Counted from the stretch's first letter, positions 48,051-58,234 are shown. The stretch: DNA of 64,000 nt from Bog-473 sp963800725 (GCA_963800725.1 CAWDCE010000002.1:22702-86701); one strand, 5' to 3'. Numbers and translations: made by a program. The notes: generated by a model from the letters alone, not told the origin.

Positions 48051-48650
48051 GTGCCGGACTTTTTCGATGTGGTCTCGACGCAGCGGGCCGCTCGTTCGTT
48101 TCTGCCCGACGAGGTCGACGACGAGATCGTGGCCAAGGTCCTCACCGCCGCCACCCACGCCCCGAGCGCGGAGAACAGCCAGCCGTTCGTCTTCGTGGTG
48201 GTGCGCGACCCAGCCATGCGCGAGGCCATTGGCGACATCACCGCCCGCATCTGGCGGGGCGGGGCCAAAGAGCTCGAAGCAAAGCGTCTCTCGCCCGCGT
48301 TCTTGGCCGAGATCGATTCGGGTGCGACGGGCGGGGTGGCGGCCGCCCCGGTCCTGATCGTGGTCTGCGGCGACACCCGTCTCACCTTTCCCACCGCTCT
48401 CGAGTCTTCGATCTTCCCCGCGGTCCAAAACCTTCTCCTCGCCGCCCACGCGTCGGGGCTCGGGTCCACCTTGACCACGCTGCCCACTCTGGGCGACAGC
48501 GGGCTCGGCGAATTGCTCGGCCTGCCCAGTGAAGTGGTGCCCGTCGCGGTGGTGCCGCTTGGCTACTTGCCCAAGCCGCTCGGGCCGCCGAGTCGCCAGC
48601 CCCTCCATGAAAAGGCCCACCGCGATCGATTCGGTACGCCGTTCCCTTGA
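48051..48650 (+). CDS. Nitroreductase family protein
   Basis: 199 residues from GTG 48051. FMN-binding strings STQRAARSFLPDEV, THAPSAENSQPF (about 37-48) and AVQNLLLAAHASGLGSTL are typical. PLGYLPKPLGPPSRQPL near the end is also a family mark. An FMN-dependent NAD(P)H oxidoreductase acting on an unknown electron acceptor. It is divergent from the dehydratase cluster. Confidence 0.9.
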   Translation: MPDFFDVVSTQRAARSFLPDEVDDEIVAKVLTAATHAPSAENSQPFVFVVVRDPAMREAIGDITARIWRGGAKELEAKRLSPAFLAEIDSGATGGVAAAPVLIVVCGDTRLTFPTALESSIFPAVQNLLLAAHASGLGSTLTTLPTLGDSGLGELLGLPSEVVPVAVVPLGYLPKPLGPPSRQPLHEKAHRDRFGTPFP

Positions 48651-48651
48651 C

Positions 48652-49156
48652 CTAGTGCTCAGCGGGACCACCGGCGATTCTCGGGGAGGTCGGCGGTCGC
48701 TGCGAGATCTTGTAGACCAGCCAGCCCTCGGCCACCACGTCGTTGTCACGTTCGCTGCGGATTTCAGCCTGGCAGAACGCCACCGAACGGCCCCGCCGGG
48801 TCACCCACCCCTCCCCGATCAGATCGGTGTCCCGAGCGGCCCCCAAGAAGCGGATCTGCATGTCGATGGTCAAGAGGACCGGCACCTCGTCGTAGATCCC
48901 GGCGAGAGCGGGCACCACACAGACATCGACCAGGGTGGCGATGGCACCGCCGTGGACGACGCCGGCCGGCTGGCGCAGCTCGGGCCGATACGGCAGCCGC
49001 AGGCGCGAGTAGTCGGTGCGCACCTCTTCGAGGACGAGGCCGACCACATTGGCGAACAGGGTCTCGTCCCAGTGCCCAAAGCGCGACCAGCGCGCCGCCT
49101 TGTCGGGGGGCAGTGGTGCGTGGAGCTCAGCGCGGGCTGGGTGCAGGTGAGGTCAT
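48652..49156 (-). CDS. PaaI-type thioesterase, probable N-terminal frameshift
   Basis: About 168 residues. The hot-dog thioesterase core is QPAGVVHGGAIATLVDV with HGG and Asp, and GEGWVTRRGRSVAFCQAEI. Upstream of GTG 49047 the frame continues with family sequence LHAPLPPDKAARWSRFGHWD, then a stop. A start at ATG 49156 (TSPAPSPR) needs one frame change near 49130. Hydrolysis of an acyl-CoA is likely. Confidence 0.8.
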
Positions 49157-49231
49157 GGACCGACCATATTCCCCCGACGTCGAATGGGCAGCCAAGCGCA
49201 CGTCACGGAGTTCGGGCGATATGGTGGCGCA

Positions 49232-49732
49232 GTGCAAGAGCACCACTATTTCGTCGACATCGACGCAAGCCCCGACGAGCTGTGGTCGCTCTTTTGGTTC
49301 CGGGCACCCCGCTCGCAATCGGGCGACGTGACCATCGAGATCCTCCATCCCGGCGACGAGATCGGTGAAGGGCTCATCCGCCATTGCACTTTCCGCGTGC
49401 CGTGCTACCTGCTCAGCGGCGGCCGAGGACAGTCGTGGGAGTGGCTCACCGAGGTGACACCCAAGGTGTCATGGAAGTACAACGCCGTCGGCCGCCCTTT
49501 GTGGTCTACCGCTGAAGGACGCACGCGCCTCGAAGATCTCGGCAACGGGACCACCCGGGTACATTTCAGCGAGACCTACCACGCCTTCAATCCCATCATG
49601 CGAGCGCTCTTGGAGAAGCGGGTCCACGCCTTCATCTCCAAGGACAACGACAAGCTGATCAAAGATTCGCTCACCAAAGGGGTGCGGGGACTGCGGGCCG
49701 CACGAGAGAAGAAAGCCAAATCGAATACATGA
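49232..49732 (+). CDS. SRPBCC-family protein
   Basis: 166 residues from GTG 49232. HYFVDIDASPDELWSLFW at the start, GDEIGEGLIRHCTFRV, and TRVHFSETYHAFNPIMRALL fit the Polyketide_cyc2/START-like ligand-binding barrel. The C-terminal 35 residues are helical. It likely binds a hydrophobic ligand. Its stop overlaps the amidohydrolase start (ATGA), so the two are coupled. Confidence 0.8.
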   Translation: MQEHHYFVDIDASPDELWSLFWFRAPRSQSGDVTIEILHPGDEIGEGLIRHCTFRVPCYLLSGGRGQSWEWLTEVTPKVSWKYNAVGRPLWSTAEGRTRLEDLGNGTTRVHFSETYHAFNPIMRALLEKRVHAFISKDNDKLIKDSLTKGVRGLRAAREKKAKSNT

Positions 49733-50667
49733 CCTTCGACGATGACGAGCGGGCGTTCGACGATGACGACCTGGCGCTCGACGAGGACGACCATATCTTC
49801 GAGGACAAGCCCACCCCTCCACCCCTTGAAGCTTCGACCGTGGTCGACTTGTGGGTCAACGCGCTGAGCGACCAGGCCGCGACGAGATTTAGTGCCCAAG
49901 AAGGCAACGAGCACATTGGCGACCTGCTTGGTGGTGATCTCTCCGCCGCGTCGAGCATCGACAAGTTGGTGGCGACGATGGTCAAGTGCGGCGTCGACCA
50001 CGGCGTGATCGCCCAGGGAATCTCCGATGACTCCACCGAGACCCTGCTCGAAGAGATCGCCGCGTATCAGACGCGCCTGAGCGTCGCCCTCGTCGTCGAC
50101 CGGGCCGACCGCCCGGTGCGCCAATGCGCTCGCCTGCGTGAACTCGCCGAGCACCCTGGCGTGTCCTTGGTCCGGATCACTCCCCTGGTCCAGCAGTACC
50201 CGCTCAACGACAAGCTCTACTACCCGATCTACGCCACGTGTGCGGAACTCGGACTACCGGTCTCGATCAACGTCGGCATCCCCGGACCCCAGGTTCGCTC
50301 GGCCTGCCAGCACCCGTCGCTCCTCGAAGACATCCTCATCGACTTCAAGGGACTGACGGTGATCGGGGCCCACATGGGCCACCCCTTCGAATCACTCCTG
50401 ATGCAGTACATGTTGAAATGGCCGGACCTCTACCTCTCCAACTCGGCCTACCTGGCCAAGTACATGGATCCTTCCTTGGTCTCGTTCATGGACTCGTCGC
50501 GGGGATTCGGGCGCGTCTTATATGCATCGGACCACCCGTTCTTGCCCATGGAGCGAGCCACCGAGGCAGCCCGGGACCTGCCCCTGTCGACCCAGGCCGC
50601 TGCCGCGTACATGGGCGGCACGGCCCTGCGGCTCTTGCGCCTGCCCGCAAACCTTCGGGCGGGCTGA
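49729..50667 (+). CDS. Amidohydrolase-2-like protein with incomplete metal site
   Basis: 312 residues. A 30-residue Asp/Glu-rich lead comes before TVVDLWVNALSD, where the family's usual DxHxH first metal motif is absent. Later parts remain: VSLVRITPLVQQYPLND, LGLPVSINVGIPGP, TVIGAHMGHPFESLLM (His) and FGRVLYASDHPFLPME (Asp). The fold is TIM-barrel. Loss of the first metal ligands makes catalysis uncertain. Intact frame. Confidence 0.75.
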   Translation: MTFDDDERAFDDDDLALDEDDHIFEDKPTPPPLEASTVVDLWVNALSDQAATRFSAQEGNEHIGDLLGGDLSAASSIDKLVATMVKCGVDHGVIAQGISDDSTETLLEEIAAYQTRLSVALVVDRADRPVRQCARLRELAEHPGVSLVRITPLVQQYPLNDKLYYPIYATCAELGLPVSINVGIPGPQVRSACQHPSLLEDILIDFKGLTVIGAHMGHPFESLLMQYMLKWPDLYLSNSAYLAKYMDPSLVSFMDSSRGFGRVLYASDHPFLPMERATEAARDLPLSTQAAAAYMGGTALRLLRLPANLRAG

Positions 50668-50671
50668 CGCG

Positions 50672-51289
50672 TCAGGCGCCCCGCTGCGCCAAGGCCGCGG
50701 CCAACGCCCGAAAGGCCCGGCCCCGGTGCGAGATGACCTGCTTTTCCTCCGAGGACATCTCAGCGAAGGTCCGTCCATCGCCCCCTTCGGGCACGAAGAT
50801 GGGGTCGTACCCAAATCCCCGCGTACCGCGGGGGAGGATCGCAATGGTGCCTTCCACCGCTCCTTCGGCCCAGACCTCGGTGCCGTCTGGGAACGCCACG
50901 AGCGCCACGGTGCGGAACCGAGCCGTTGGTGCCCCTCCGCCATCGGCCAGGACCGAAAGCTCGCGCAACAACTTGTCCACGTTGTCGGCGTAGGTGGCGT
51001 CTTCGCCGGCGAAGCGGGCGGAGTACACCCCGGGTGCACCACCGAGCGCATCGACTTCGAGTCCGGTGTCGTCGGCCACCGATGCCGTCGCGGTGGCTTG
51101 CACCAGGGCGATCGCCTTGAGGCGGGCATTGTCGAGCAGGGTTTCGCCGTCCTCGACGACGTCGGGAACTTCGGGGGGCCGAGGCACCAGATCGACCTCG
51201 AGTGCGCCGGCCAGGATCGCTGCGATCTCGCTCACCTTGTCCGGATTGGCCGAGGCCAGCACCAGGCGTAATGGGGTCGGCTGGCTCAC
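50672..51289 (-). CDS. rdgB: dITP/XTP pyrophosphatase
   Basis: 205 residues, intact. It removes ITP, dITP and XTP. LRLVLASANPDKVSEIAAIL, VADDTGLEVDALGGAPGVYS, TRGFGYDPIFVPEGGDGRTF and ISHRGRAFRAL are the family marks. Start overlaps the rph stop by 4 bases (51286-51289), the usual rph-rdgB pair in actinobacteria. Confidence 0.95.
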   Translation of the reverse strand: MSQPTPLRLVLASANPDKVSEIAAILAGALEVDLVPRPPEVPDVVEDGETLLDNARLKAIALVQATATASVADDTGLEVDALGGAPGVYSARFAGEDATYADNVDKLLRELSVLADGGGAPTARFRTVALVAFPDGTEVWAEGAVEGTIAILPRGTRGFGYDPIFVPEGGDGRTFAEMSSEEKQVISHRGRAFRALAAALAQRGA

Positions 51290-52066
51290 CGCGGCGCAGG
51301 CGGCTCGGCCAGTGCTGCTGATTGGCGGGAGGTCAATTCGTTGATCCCGTCCTCGGCCAGCGCCAAGAGGCTGTCCAGCTCACCGCGGCTGAAGGCCATG
51401 CCCTCAGCGGTGCCTTGGACCTCGACGAAGCGACCGCTGCCGGTCATGACCACGTTCATGTCGACCTCGGCCCGCGAATCCTCTTCATAGGGAAGGTCGA
51501 GCATCGGCACGCCGTCAATGATGCCGACCGAGATGGCCGCCACCGAATCGGTCAGCGGCTGCGCACTGATGGAACCTTGCGCAATGAGGCGCTCGAACGC
51601 GTCGTGCAGCGCCACATAGGCCCCGCAGATCGACGCGGTGCGGGTCCCCCCGTCGGCCTGGAGCACGTCGCAGTCGACGGTCACCTGGATCTCGCCCAGC
51701 ACCACGAGATCACAGACCGCCCGCAGTGAACGGGCAATGAGCCGCTGGATCTCTTGGGTCCGTCCCGACTGCTTGCCCTTGGCCGCTTCCCTTGAGGCCC
51801 GCTCAGGCGTGGATCCCGGCAGCATCGAGATACTCCGCAGTTACCCAACCCTTGCCGCTCCCTCGCATCCACGGCGGGACACGCTCTTCGACCGAAGCCG
51901 TGCAAAGCACCTTGGTTTGGCCAAAGGTGACCAGCACCGAGCCCGGGGCCATCACGGTGAAGTCACGGACAAAGCTGACTGGGCGCAACTCATCGAGTGC
52001 TCGCCCATCGCCACGGGCGATGCGGGCGTCATTGCGGGCTTCGCCCGCTGTGTCTGGTGCAGTCAT
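51286..52066 (-). CDS. rph: Ribonuclease PH, frameshifted
   Basis: About 260 residues. This 3' exoribonuclease trims tRNA 3' ends. Starts MTAPDTAGEARNDARI; conserved strings are ARGDGRALDELRPV, GWVTAEY, then after a one-base change near 51830 SMLPGSTPERA, GRTQEIQRLIARSLRA, DCDVLQADGGTRTASI and EVQGTAEGMAF. The break in a core gene supports a sequencing error. It is followed by rdgB. Confidence 0.9.
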
Positions 52067-52242
52067 TGCGTTCCTTTCGGCGCCACCTCGCGGCGCAGTT
52101 CACCCAGTGCGATTTCGGACCCGGCATCGCAAATCCCCGAACCGAGACGACCTCGGCCCAAGGACCCGGGCGCCCGCCGACACGCTAGGCCACGGGCGGA
52201 TCGGGTTCGGCCGGCTTCACGTACGGCGGGGACGACGACCGC

Positions 52243-52675
52243 TCAATCTCCTCGGTCCGACGCCCCGGCATCGTGCTCGGAGATCTCGAGTGCGGCGGCC
52301 ACGTCGACATAGGTCTTGAGCTCGATCACGTTGCCGCTCGGGTCGGCGAACTTGACCTTGGTCTGCTCCAATGCCGTACCGGGCTCGTCGGTAGCCACCG
52401 GCGACAAGAGCGCGACGCCATGGCCGTCCAACCGGGCCACCGCCCGCTCGAAATTCGCCTCGATCGAGGGTGGCCCCGAAGTGGCGCACACCAGCGGCTG
52501 TGGGCGGCCCACATTGATCGGGTCGATCCTGCAAGGTCACCTGCATGCCGAAAAACCAGATGTCGACAAAGCCCGAACGAGACCGGGCCGCCCGACAACC
52601 CAGGCATTCGACGTAGAACCGCCGCGCCGCCGCGAGGTCATGCACCGGGATGGAGAGGTGGACGATGGGCGGCAC
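52243..52675 (-). CDS. VOC (glyoxalase-like) protein, frameshifted
   Basis: About 144 residues. IVHLSIPVHDLAAARRFYVE with CLGC, and in another frame VKFADPSGNVIELKTYVD, are the two halves of the vicinal oxygen chelate fold (His and Glu metal ligands). Frame changes near 52505-52525. It starts 10 bp past the stop of the large membrane protein, so may be in its operon. Substrate unknown. Confidence 0.7.
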
Positions 52676-52684
52676 TGTTGCGCT

Positions 52685-55091
52685 CTAGGTGGCGCCAACG
52701 ACAGCCGAAGGGGTGGCGAGCACGCAGCGGGCCATGGCGAGCGGATCGTGCGTCGCCGACGACCCGGCCGCTTTCGCTCGGCACGCCGCGAGCGCAGGAT
52801 TGCGCACTGCAGCGCCGCCCTTGTCGGGCGGGGGCACCTTCCAGATCCACGCACCATTGACGACCGACGGTGCCGCCCCGAGCGCGGCCGTCGATGAAGC
52901 CCGACGCGTAGACCGGATCACGGCTGGCGCCGTCGATCACGATTTCGCTCACATGCCAGGTGCCCAATGCCCCGCGGACAGCGAGGAGCTGAGCGGGCGT
53001 GCCGCTCGGCAGGGCTTCGCCAGACATGGAGAGGTCGGTCAGGATCCGCCGCGCCGACCCGGGTAACCCACGCCCGACCGGTCCCCCCCGGGCGTTGGGG
53101 GTCTTAAGGGCGGCGCCGGCCAGACTGAAGTGCATGGCATCGACGGCCTGCCAGAGCATCGGGGCATCGATGCCCGAGACGGCGAAGGGCACGGTCAAGA
53201 GCACCGACCCCGGCGGCAGTTGGGTCGCCTGCTCGGCCATCCATGCGGGCACCGCGGCGTCCGACACCGTCAGCGGCACGTCGAAGGTCATAAAGATCGG
53301 GATCAGGGCGATCAGGCCAACCCCGATCGCCGCCAGGCGACGGGTAAGGCGAAGACGAGACCGGGGCCATCTCGAATGGTGCGCGACGCTGCGGTAGCCG
53401 GCATCGAGACCCAATCCGATCAAGAGCGCCACGAAGAGCGGGATGAAGGTGGCGATCTGGGCGGGGATGATCTCGTCGAATACCCGCCACTTGGCGAGTT
53501 CGCGCCACGGCAGCCAAATGTGGCCGAGCCACGTTGGCGGCCCGACATAGATCGACCCCAACGACAGCCACACGGCGACCACGCCCAAGCACACCAAGAG
53601 CCACACCAACGGGCGCCGGCGCGCCGCCGCCACCGAGGCCGCCGCGATCACCCCGACGCCGTAGCCGAGGTAGTTCACGGGCGGTCCATTGCGGCCTCGA
53701 TAACCGGTGAAACGGGCGAGATGGGAGGCCCGAGAAGCGAAATTGCCCGGCGCGAAGAACTGGGACAGTTCGATCCCGGCGATGGGCGCCAAGAGGAACA
53801 GTGGGCCCGATACCGATTGGGGGCCGGCGATACCGAACCAGGCCGGATAGGCCAGCAGCGCCGCGGCCGGACCGAGGCCGACAACCAGACTCCGCCAAGC
53901 GTGCGGGGCGCGACGCCTCACGCCGCCCCAGTCGCTCACCGCGGCGGCCACCAGCGCCACCACGAGCGCGACGACAGCAAACAGCGCGCACATAACGAGG
54001 ATCTCGGGAGAGATCCAGAACTGGGCGAGCACGAGGGCCAGCAGACACAAGCCGTCGCGCACGACGCCGTGTTCTTGGCGAACCAAGATCTCATAGAGGT
54101 TGGCGAAGATCAGTGGTGGCAGCACCAATACCACCACCGAGGCGTGGCCGACGGTGATCCCGGTCAGGATCACCGCCGAGTAGCCGAAGATCAGTGCGGC
54201 GGGGATGGCCGCGGCCTTCCAATGCAGGTATCGCCGCAAAGCCAACCAGCATCCCCAAGCGCTCAGTCCCGGAGCGAGCGTCAACGCCACGTTGGTCGCG
54301 GCGATCGGTCCCCAGATCTTGGTGACCGGCGCCAACACGATGCCGATGAGGGTGCCAGAGGTGTTCGAGAGGAGGTTGGCACCGAACGGCACGTTGATCG
54401 CGTGGGAGAAGAACGGATTGGCCAGGTGGGCGACGGCCCACGCCGGCCAGGCAATGAACCACACCTCTTGGGCCACGTCGCCGCACGCGCAGGTCAGCGT
54501 CGAGGTCGGATGGCCGGTCCACACGTGCCACCACAACACGATGGCGGGGAGCGAGAACAACAAAATCCGCACCAGATGACCGAGCACGAGGCGCAGTGCG
54601 CCCATCATCGCCGCCCGCCGGTGAGACCGCTCCGGCCCAGCTTCGGTCGACTCGCCGATCGCTCTGGGCAGCTCGATTGGATCGAAGCTGACCGGATCGG
54701 GCATCGCCGGTTCATGCACCACTGGATCGGGCAGCACCGGATCGGGCAGCACCCGAGCAACAAGATCCGCATCGAGGGACGATTGCTCCAGGCGCGTGGC
54801 CGGTGCGGCGATGATCTCAGGATCGACGACCGCGGTCGCCGTTGACCCCCGAGTGCGACCTCGGTCCCGCTCGCTCACCGCAACCGGGGCGAAGGCGGCC
54901 GCCAACGGGAGGGCGGCGGTACGCGCCCGGGCCCCGGGCTCGGATCGCCAGCGGCGCCACAGTGCGACCGCCGGGGGAACCAGCACCAAGAGCCACGGGA
55001 GCGCGTCGGTGATTCGGCCCGACCGCCGAGTCGGGTTTGGCGAAGTAGACGCATCCGGTGCCTGTGTCTCGCCCCTGGTCACGGCGAACAA
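52685..55091 (-). CDS. Large polytopic membrane protein, glycosyltransferase-like, frameshifted
   Basis: About 802 residues. The N-terminal 160 residues hold one hydrophobic segment (ALPWLLVLVPPAVALW) and a Pro/Asp-rich stretch. From ALRLVLGHLVRILLFSLPAI on come at least 11 helices, with HPTSTLTCACGDVAQEVWFI and HAINVPFGANLLSNTSG in outside loops; this resembles the polytopic sugar transferase or YfhO-like membrane families. The C-terminal soluble part (residues 570-800) needs a frame change near 52890 to end at 52685 (PSAVVGAT). Function is a cautious inference. Confidence 0.6.
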
Positions 55092-55189
55092 TCGTACTGC
55101 CGAGCACGTGGGTCTTTTCCCATGCCGCCCTCGGGCCCAGACCGTCGGTTCTCGGGTGCCGGCCGGCGCCGTGACGCTACGTTGGTGCG

Positions 55190-55738
55190 ATGGCGACCTA
55201 TGTGGCCCTGCTTCGGAGCGTGAACGTGGCCGGCCACGGGCGCTTGGCCATGGCCGAGCTCAAGGAAATGTTCGTCGGGATGGGGTTCGCCAAGGTCTCG
55301 ACCTACATCCAAACGGGAAATGTCATCTTCGGATCCGCCAGCCGCAGTCCCCGCAAACTCGAATCCATGATCGAATCCCGACTCGAACTGACCTTTGGTG
55401 CTGCGCCCAAGGTCATCATCCGCACCGCTGAGGAGTTCGCGGAGATCCTGGCGACGAGCCCCTTCGCGAAATCAGGCGCAGACCCGGCGCGCCATCATGT
55501 GACCTTCTTGGCCACGGCGCCCCCCAAACAGCGTCTGGCTGAGTTCGAGGCGCCCGAGAGCAATCGCGACGAACTGGCGATCATCGGGCGCGAGATCTAC
55601 GTCCACACGCCCGATGGCTACGCCAACACCAAGCTCACCGGCACCTACCTCGAGCGCCACCTCGGCGTCTCGAGCACGACGCGCAACTGGAACTCGGTCA
55701 CCAAACTCGGCGTCTTGGTCGCCGCGGCCGCCTCCTAG
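55190..55738 (+). CDS. DUF1697 family protein
   Basis: 182 residues, intact. TYVALLRSVNVAGHGRLAMA, then MFVGMGFAKVSTYIQTGNVI and NWNSVTKLGVL near the end are the DUF1697 marks. The family has a ferredoxin-like double fold and no known activity. It is divergent from the membrane protein gene. Confidence 0.9.
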   Translation: MATYVALLRSVNVAGHGRLAMAELKEMFVGMGFAKVSTYIQTGNVIFGSASRSPRKLESMIESRLELTFGAAPKVIIRTAEEFAEILATSPFAKSGADPARHHVTFLATAPPKQRLAEFEAPESNRDELAIIGREIYVHTPDGYANTKLTGTYLERHLGVSSTTRNWNSVTKLGVLVAAAAS

Positions 55739-55748
55739 CATTTAGGGG

Positions 55749-55907
55749 ATGCCCGAGCCCATCATCCCTGAGCCACCAGACGACCACCACCGACCCGACA
55801 CTTTGAACGCGGCCGTGCGGCGCCGACGCGCTGACGCGCTGTTCTACCTCCGGCTCCGCGACGCCATCGTGGCGAACCAACGCGCGATCGAGCGCCTCGG
55901 TCGATGA
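55749..55907 (+). CDS. Small protein upstream of Doc-like toxin (candidate antitoxin)
   Basis: 52 residues from ATG 55749 with TAGGGG upstream. The first 15 residues are Pro/Glu rich (PEPIIPEPPDDHH), the rest one basic/acidic helix (RRRRADALFYLRLRDAIVAN). Its stop overlaps the Doc-like start by 4 bases (ATGA). The small size, order and coupling fit a Phd-type antitoxin partner, although the sequence is not a clear Phd. Confidence 0.55.
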   Translation: MPEPIIPEPPDDHHRPDTLNAAVRRRRADALFYLRLRDAIVANQRAIERLGR

Positions 55908-56323
55908 GCGTCGACTACCTCGAACTCGCGGACTTCTTGTTGGTCGCCGAAGCCGTCTTGCAGATTCCCGCCAAGAAGATCGCGGAAGACGCCAGCCTGC
56001 ATCTCGCCGACTCGGCTCTCCACGCACCAGCCGCACGCTTCGCCGGCGTGGATTTCTATCCTGATTTCGCCACCAAGGCCGCGGTGTTGTGCGCCCATCT
56101 CGTGAAGAACCATCCGCTCAAAGACGGCAACGCCCAAGTCGCGCTGGTGGCGACAATCGAATTGTCCGGGCGTAACAAGTTCCCCTGGTCGCTCCCTCCG
56201 GGCGATGATGACGGCGAAGTCACAGCGACCGTGCTGAACGAACTCGCGGCCGCTGCGCTCGACGAGGCGACCATCGAGCTCCTCGCCCGGTGGATCGCCA
56301 AGCGAATCGACTCAACGGCCTGA
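55904..56323 (+). CDS. Doc-like Fic-domain protein with altered motif
   Basis: 139 residues. Doc toxins phosphorylate EF-Tu through a HxFx(D/N)GNKR loop. Here the loop reads HPLKDGNAQ (about 69-77): the His, Asp, Gly and Asn are kept, but Phe is Leu and the Lys-Arg pair is Ala-Gln. SVDYLELADFLLVAEAVLQI is the usual N-terminal helix of the family. The change could reduce or redirect activity. Confidence 0.75.
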   Translation: MSVDYLELADFLLVAEAVLQIPAKKIAEDASLHLADSALHAPAARFAGVDFYPDFATKAAVLCAHLVKNHPLKDGNAQVALVATIELSGRNKFPWSLPPGDDDGEVTATVLNELAAAALDEATIELLARWIAKRIDSTA

Positions 56324-56343
56324 CACCGAGACCGAGGGCGGCC

Positions 56344-56793
56344 TTATTCGACTTCGGCCTTGATCCGCTCGAGGGTGGTCCGCATCCCTTCACGATTGGT
56401 CTTGCCGCGGGCCCACCCGAGCAGGGCCCAGTAGATCCGCAAACCGAGCGTGGGCGTCAAGGTGAAGTTCTCGGTGACATCGGTGCCCTCTCCGTTGGGC
56501 TCGAGGGTGTACCCCCAGATGCTGAGCGGTTTGTCGCCGGTCCCGACGCCAAAGCTAAAGACGCGGCCGGGTTCGCTCTCCATCACGGTGCAAGTGGTCC
56601 AATAGGTCGGGCCCCAGCCGTTGCGCTTCACGTGACCACGGAACTTGGCACCCACCACGGGCCCGGTCGCCCCATCGAGCCACTCGGCCTCGAACGTCTC
56701 GGGGCTGTAGCGCCCGATCTTGGTGACGTCGCTCAGCAGATCCCAGATCTTCTCGGGGCTCGCAGCCATGTGGACGGTCACTGATTCGCGCAT
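56344..56793 (-). CDS. SRPBCC family protein (polyketide cyclase/dehydrase type)
   Basis: 149 residues, intact. ESVTVHMAASPEKIWDLLSD, then GRYSPETFEAEWLDGATGPV, GAKFRGHVKRNGWG and LTPTLGLRIYWALLG fit the Polyketide_cyc2 group. It likely binds a lipid-like ligand; its role is unknown. It is convergent to the Doc-like gene. Confidence 0.85.
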   Translation of the reverse strand: MRESVTVHMAASPEKIWDLLSDVTKIGRYSPETFEAEWLDGATGPVVGAKFRGHVKRNGWGPTYWTTCTVMESEPGRVFSFGVGTGDKPLSIWGYTLEPNGEGTDVTENFTLTPTLGLRIYWALLGWARGKTNREGMRTTLERIKAEVE

Positions 56794-56956
56794 GAACTCA
56801 CCCTATGACCCAATCGCGTCCCCCCGGGGCCCGTCCCGCCGCTCGTGGCACATGTGCGGCCCCTCGGCGAGCGTAGGTATCGGCGTCGTTGCAGCACCAG
56901 GCGAAACGTCGGACCAAGTTCGGGCGCCACCAGAGCGCCGGCGAGGAGTGGGCAAC

Positions 56957-57925
56957 CTAGAAGTAGATGATGGACTTGGCCCGCTCGGTCACTTCGTCGA
57001 TATCACCGGTCCACGCACCCGTCGAGAGGTACTTCCACCCGGCGTCGGCCGACACCACCACAATCGAAGCCGTCATCCCGGGTTCGAGCTGGGCGGCGCA
57101 CTTGATCGCACCAGCGATCGCCGCACCGGTGGAGATGCCGGCGAAGACACCGACGTCGGTCAGACGTCGGGTCCATTCGATCGATTCGCGTGGGCGCACG
57201 ACGGTCTTTCGATCCAAGAGTTCGGCACCGCCGAGTTCTTCGAAGATCGGCGGGATATACCCGTCGTCGAGGTTGCGCAGCCCGTCGACCATCTCCCCCG
57301 ACGGTGGCTCGACCGCCCAGATCTTCACGGCGTCGCCGCGCTGTTCACGCAGGTAGCGCCCGACACCGAGCAGTGTTCCCGAGGTGCCCAGGCCGGCCAC
57401 GAAATGGGTGACCTCGGGGCAGTCGCGCAGAATCTCGGGTCCGGTGGTCCGGTAATGGGCCATTGGATTGGCGGGGTTGCCGTATTGGTACAAGAACGTC
57501 CACTCGGGGTGCTCTTCGGCCAACTGGCGGGCCATGCGCACGGCACCATTGGAGCCCTCGGTGCCCGGAGACTCGATGATCTGCGCGCCCCACAACTCGA
57601 GGAGCTGACGTCGCTCGATCGAAACGTTGGTCGGCATGACCACCTTGAGGTGGTACCCCTTGACCCGGCAGACCATGGCCAGGCCGATCCCGGTGTTGCC
57701 CGATGATGGCTCCATCAGTACCTGATCGGGCTGCCCGGGCTTCAAGATTCCGTCGCGTTCGGCCGTCTCGATCAGCGAGAGGGCGACCCGGTCCTTGACC
57801 GACCCACCGGGATTTTGGCCTTCGAGCTTGATGAACAGCTTGGCCGAAGGATTCGGGCTCAGCTCACTGATCTCGACCAGGGGCGTGTTCCCGATCAACT
57901 CGAGCACCGAACCGTACGCCGTCAC
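56957..57925 (-). CDS. cysM: Cysteine synthase, O-phosphoserine sulfhydrylase type
   Basis: 322 residues. The PLP lysine is in GGSVKDRVAL (about 40-50), SSGNTGIG binds the substrate and GLGTSGTLLGVGRYL the phosphate. In the mycobacterial route this enzyme uses the CysO thiocarboxylate as sulfur source. CysO and Mec genes lie directly upstream, in the same order, which supports this reading rather than CysK. Intact. The three genes are one operon. Confidence 0.9.
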   Translation of the reverse strand: MTAYGSVLELIGNTPLVEISELSPNPSAKLFIKLEGQNPGGSVKDRVALSLIETAERDGILKPGQPDQVLMEPSSGNTGIGLAMVCRVKGYHLKVVMPTNVSIERRQLLELWGAQIIESPGTEGSNGAVRMARQLAEEHPEWTFLYQYGNPANPMAHYRTTGPEILRDCPEVTHFVAGLGTSGTLLGVGRYLREQRGDAVKIWAVEPPSGEMVDGLRNLDDGYIPPIFEELGGAELLDRKTVVRPRESIEWTRRLTDVGVFAGISTGAAIAGAIKCAAQLEPGMTASIVVVSADAGWKYLSTGAWTGDIDEVTERAKSIIYF

Positions 57926-57958
57926 CGCATTCCCCTCGACCTGCGCCCAGTGCCGCCG

Positions 57959-58234
57959 TCAGCCGCCGGCGACCGCAGGCAGGATGGAGATCTCGGATCC
58001 GTCGGCGATTGGGGTGTCGAGACCGTCGAGATAGCGAACGTCATCGTCGTTGACATAGATGTTCACAAACTTGTGCAGCGTGCCGTCCTCTTGGACCACT
58101 TGGCCGGCCATGCCTGGGTACTCGGCGACCAACTTGGCCAACACCTCACCGAGGGTCGAACCACTGAGCTCGACCACAGATGCCCCGCCGGCGTGGTTAC
58201 GCAGGACGGTCGGTAGACGGACTTCGACGGCCAC
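57959..58234 (-). CDS. cysO: Sulfur carrier protein CysO
   Basis: 91 residues with the beta-grasp ubiquitin-like fold (VEVRLPTVLRNHAGG, GEVLAKLVAEYPGM) and the C-terminal AVAGG whose last Gly forms the thiocarboxylate. It hands sulfur to CysM for cysteine. The gene lies between mec and cysM, 33 bp before cysM. AGGAGGCC precedes the start. Confidence 0.9.
   Translation of the reverse strand: MAVEVRLPTVLRNHAGGASVVELSGSTLGEVLAKLVAEYPGMAGQVVQEDGTLHKFVNIYVNDDDVRYLDGLDTPIADGSEISILPAVAGG

Noticed and set aside
53130..54845. 571-codon plus-strand ORF
   Set aside because: Antisense to the large membrane protein, with His/Gln/Arg-rich composition typical of shadow frames.
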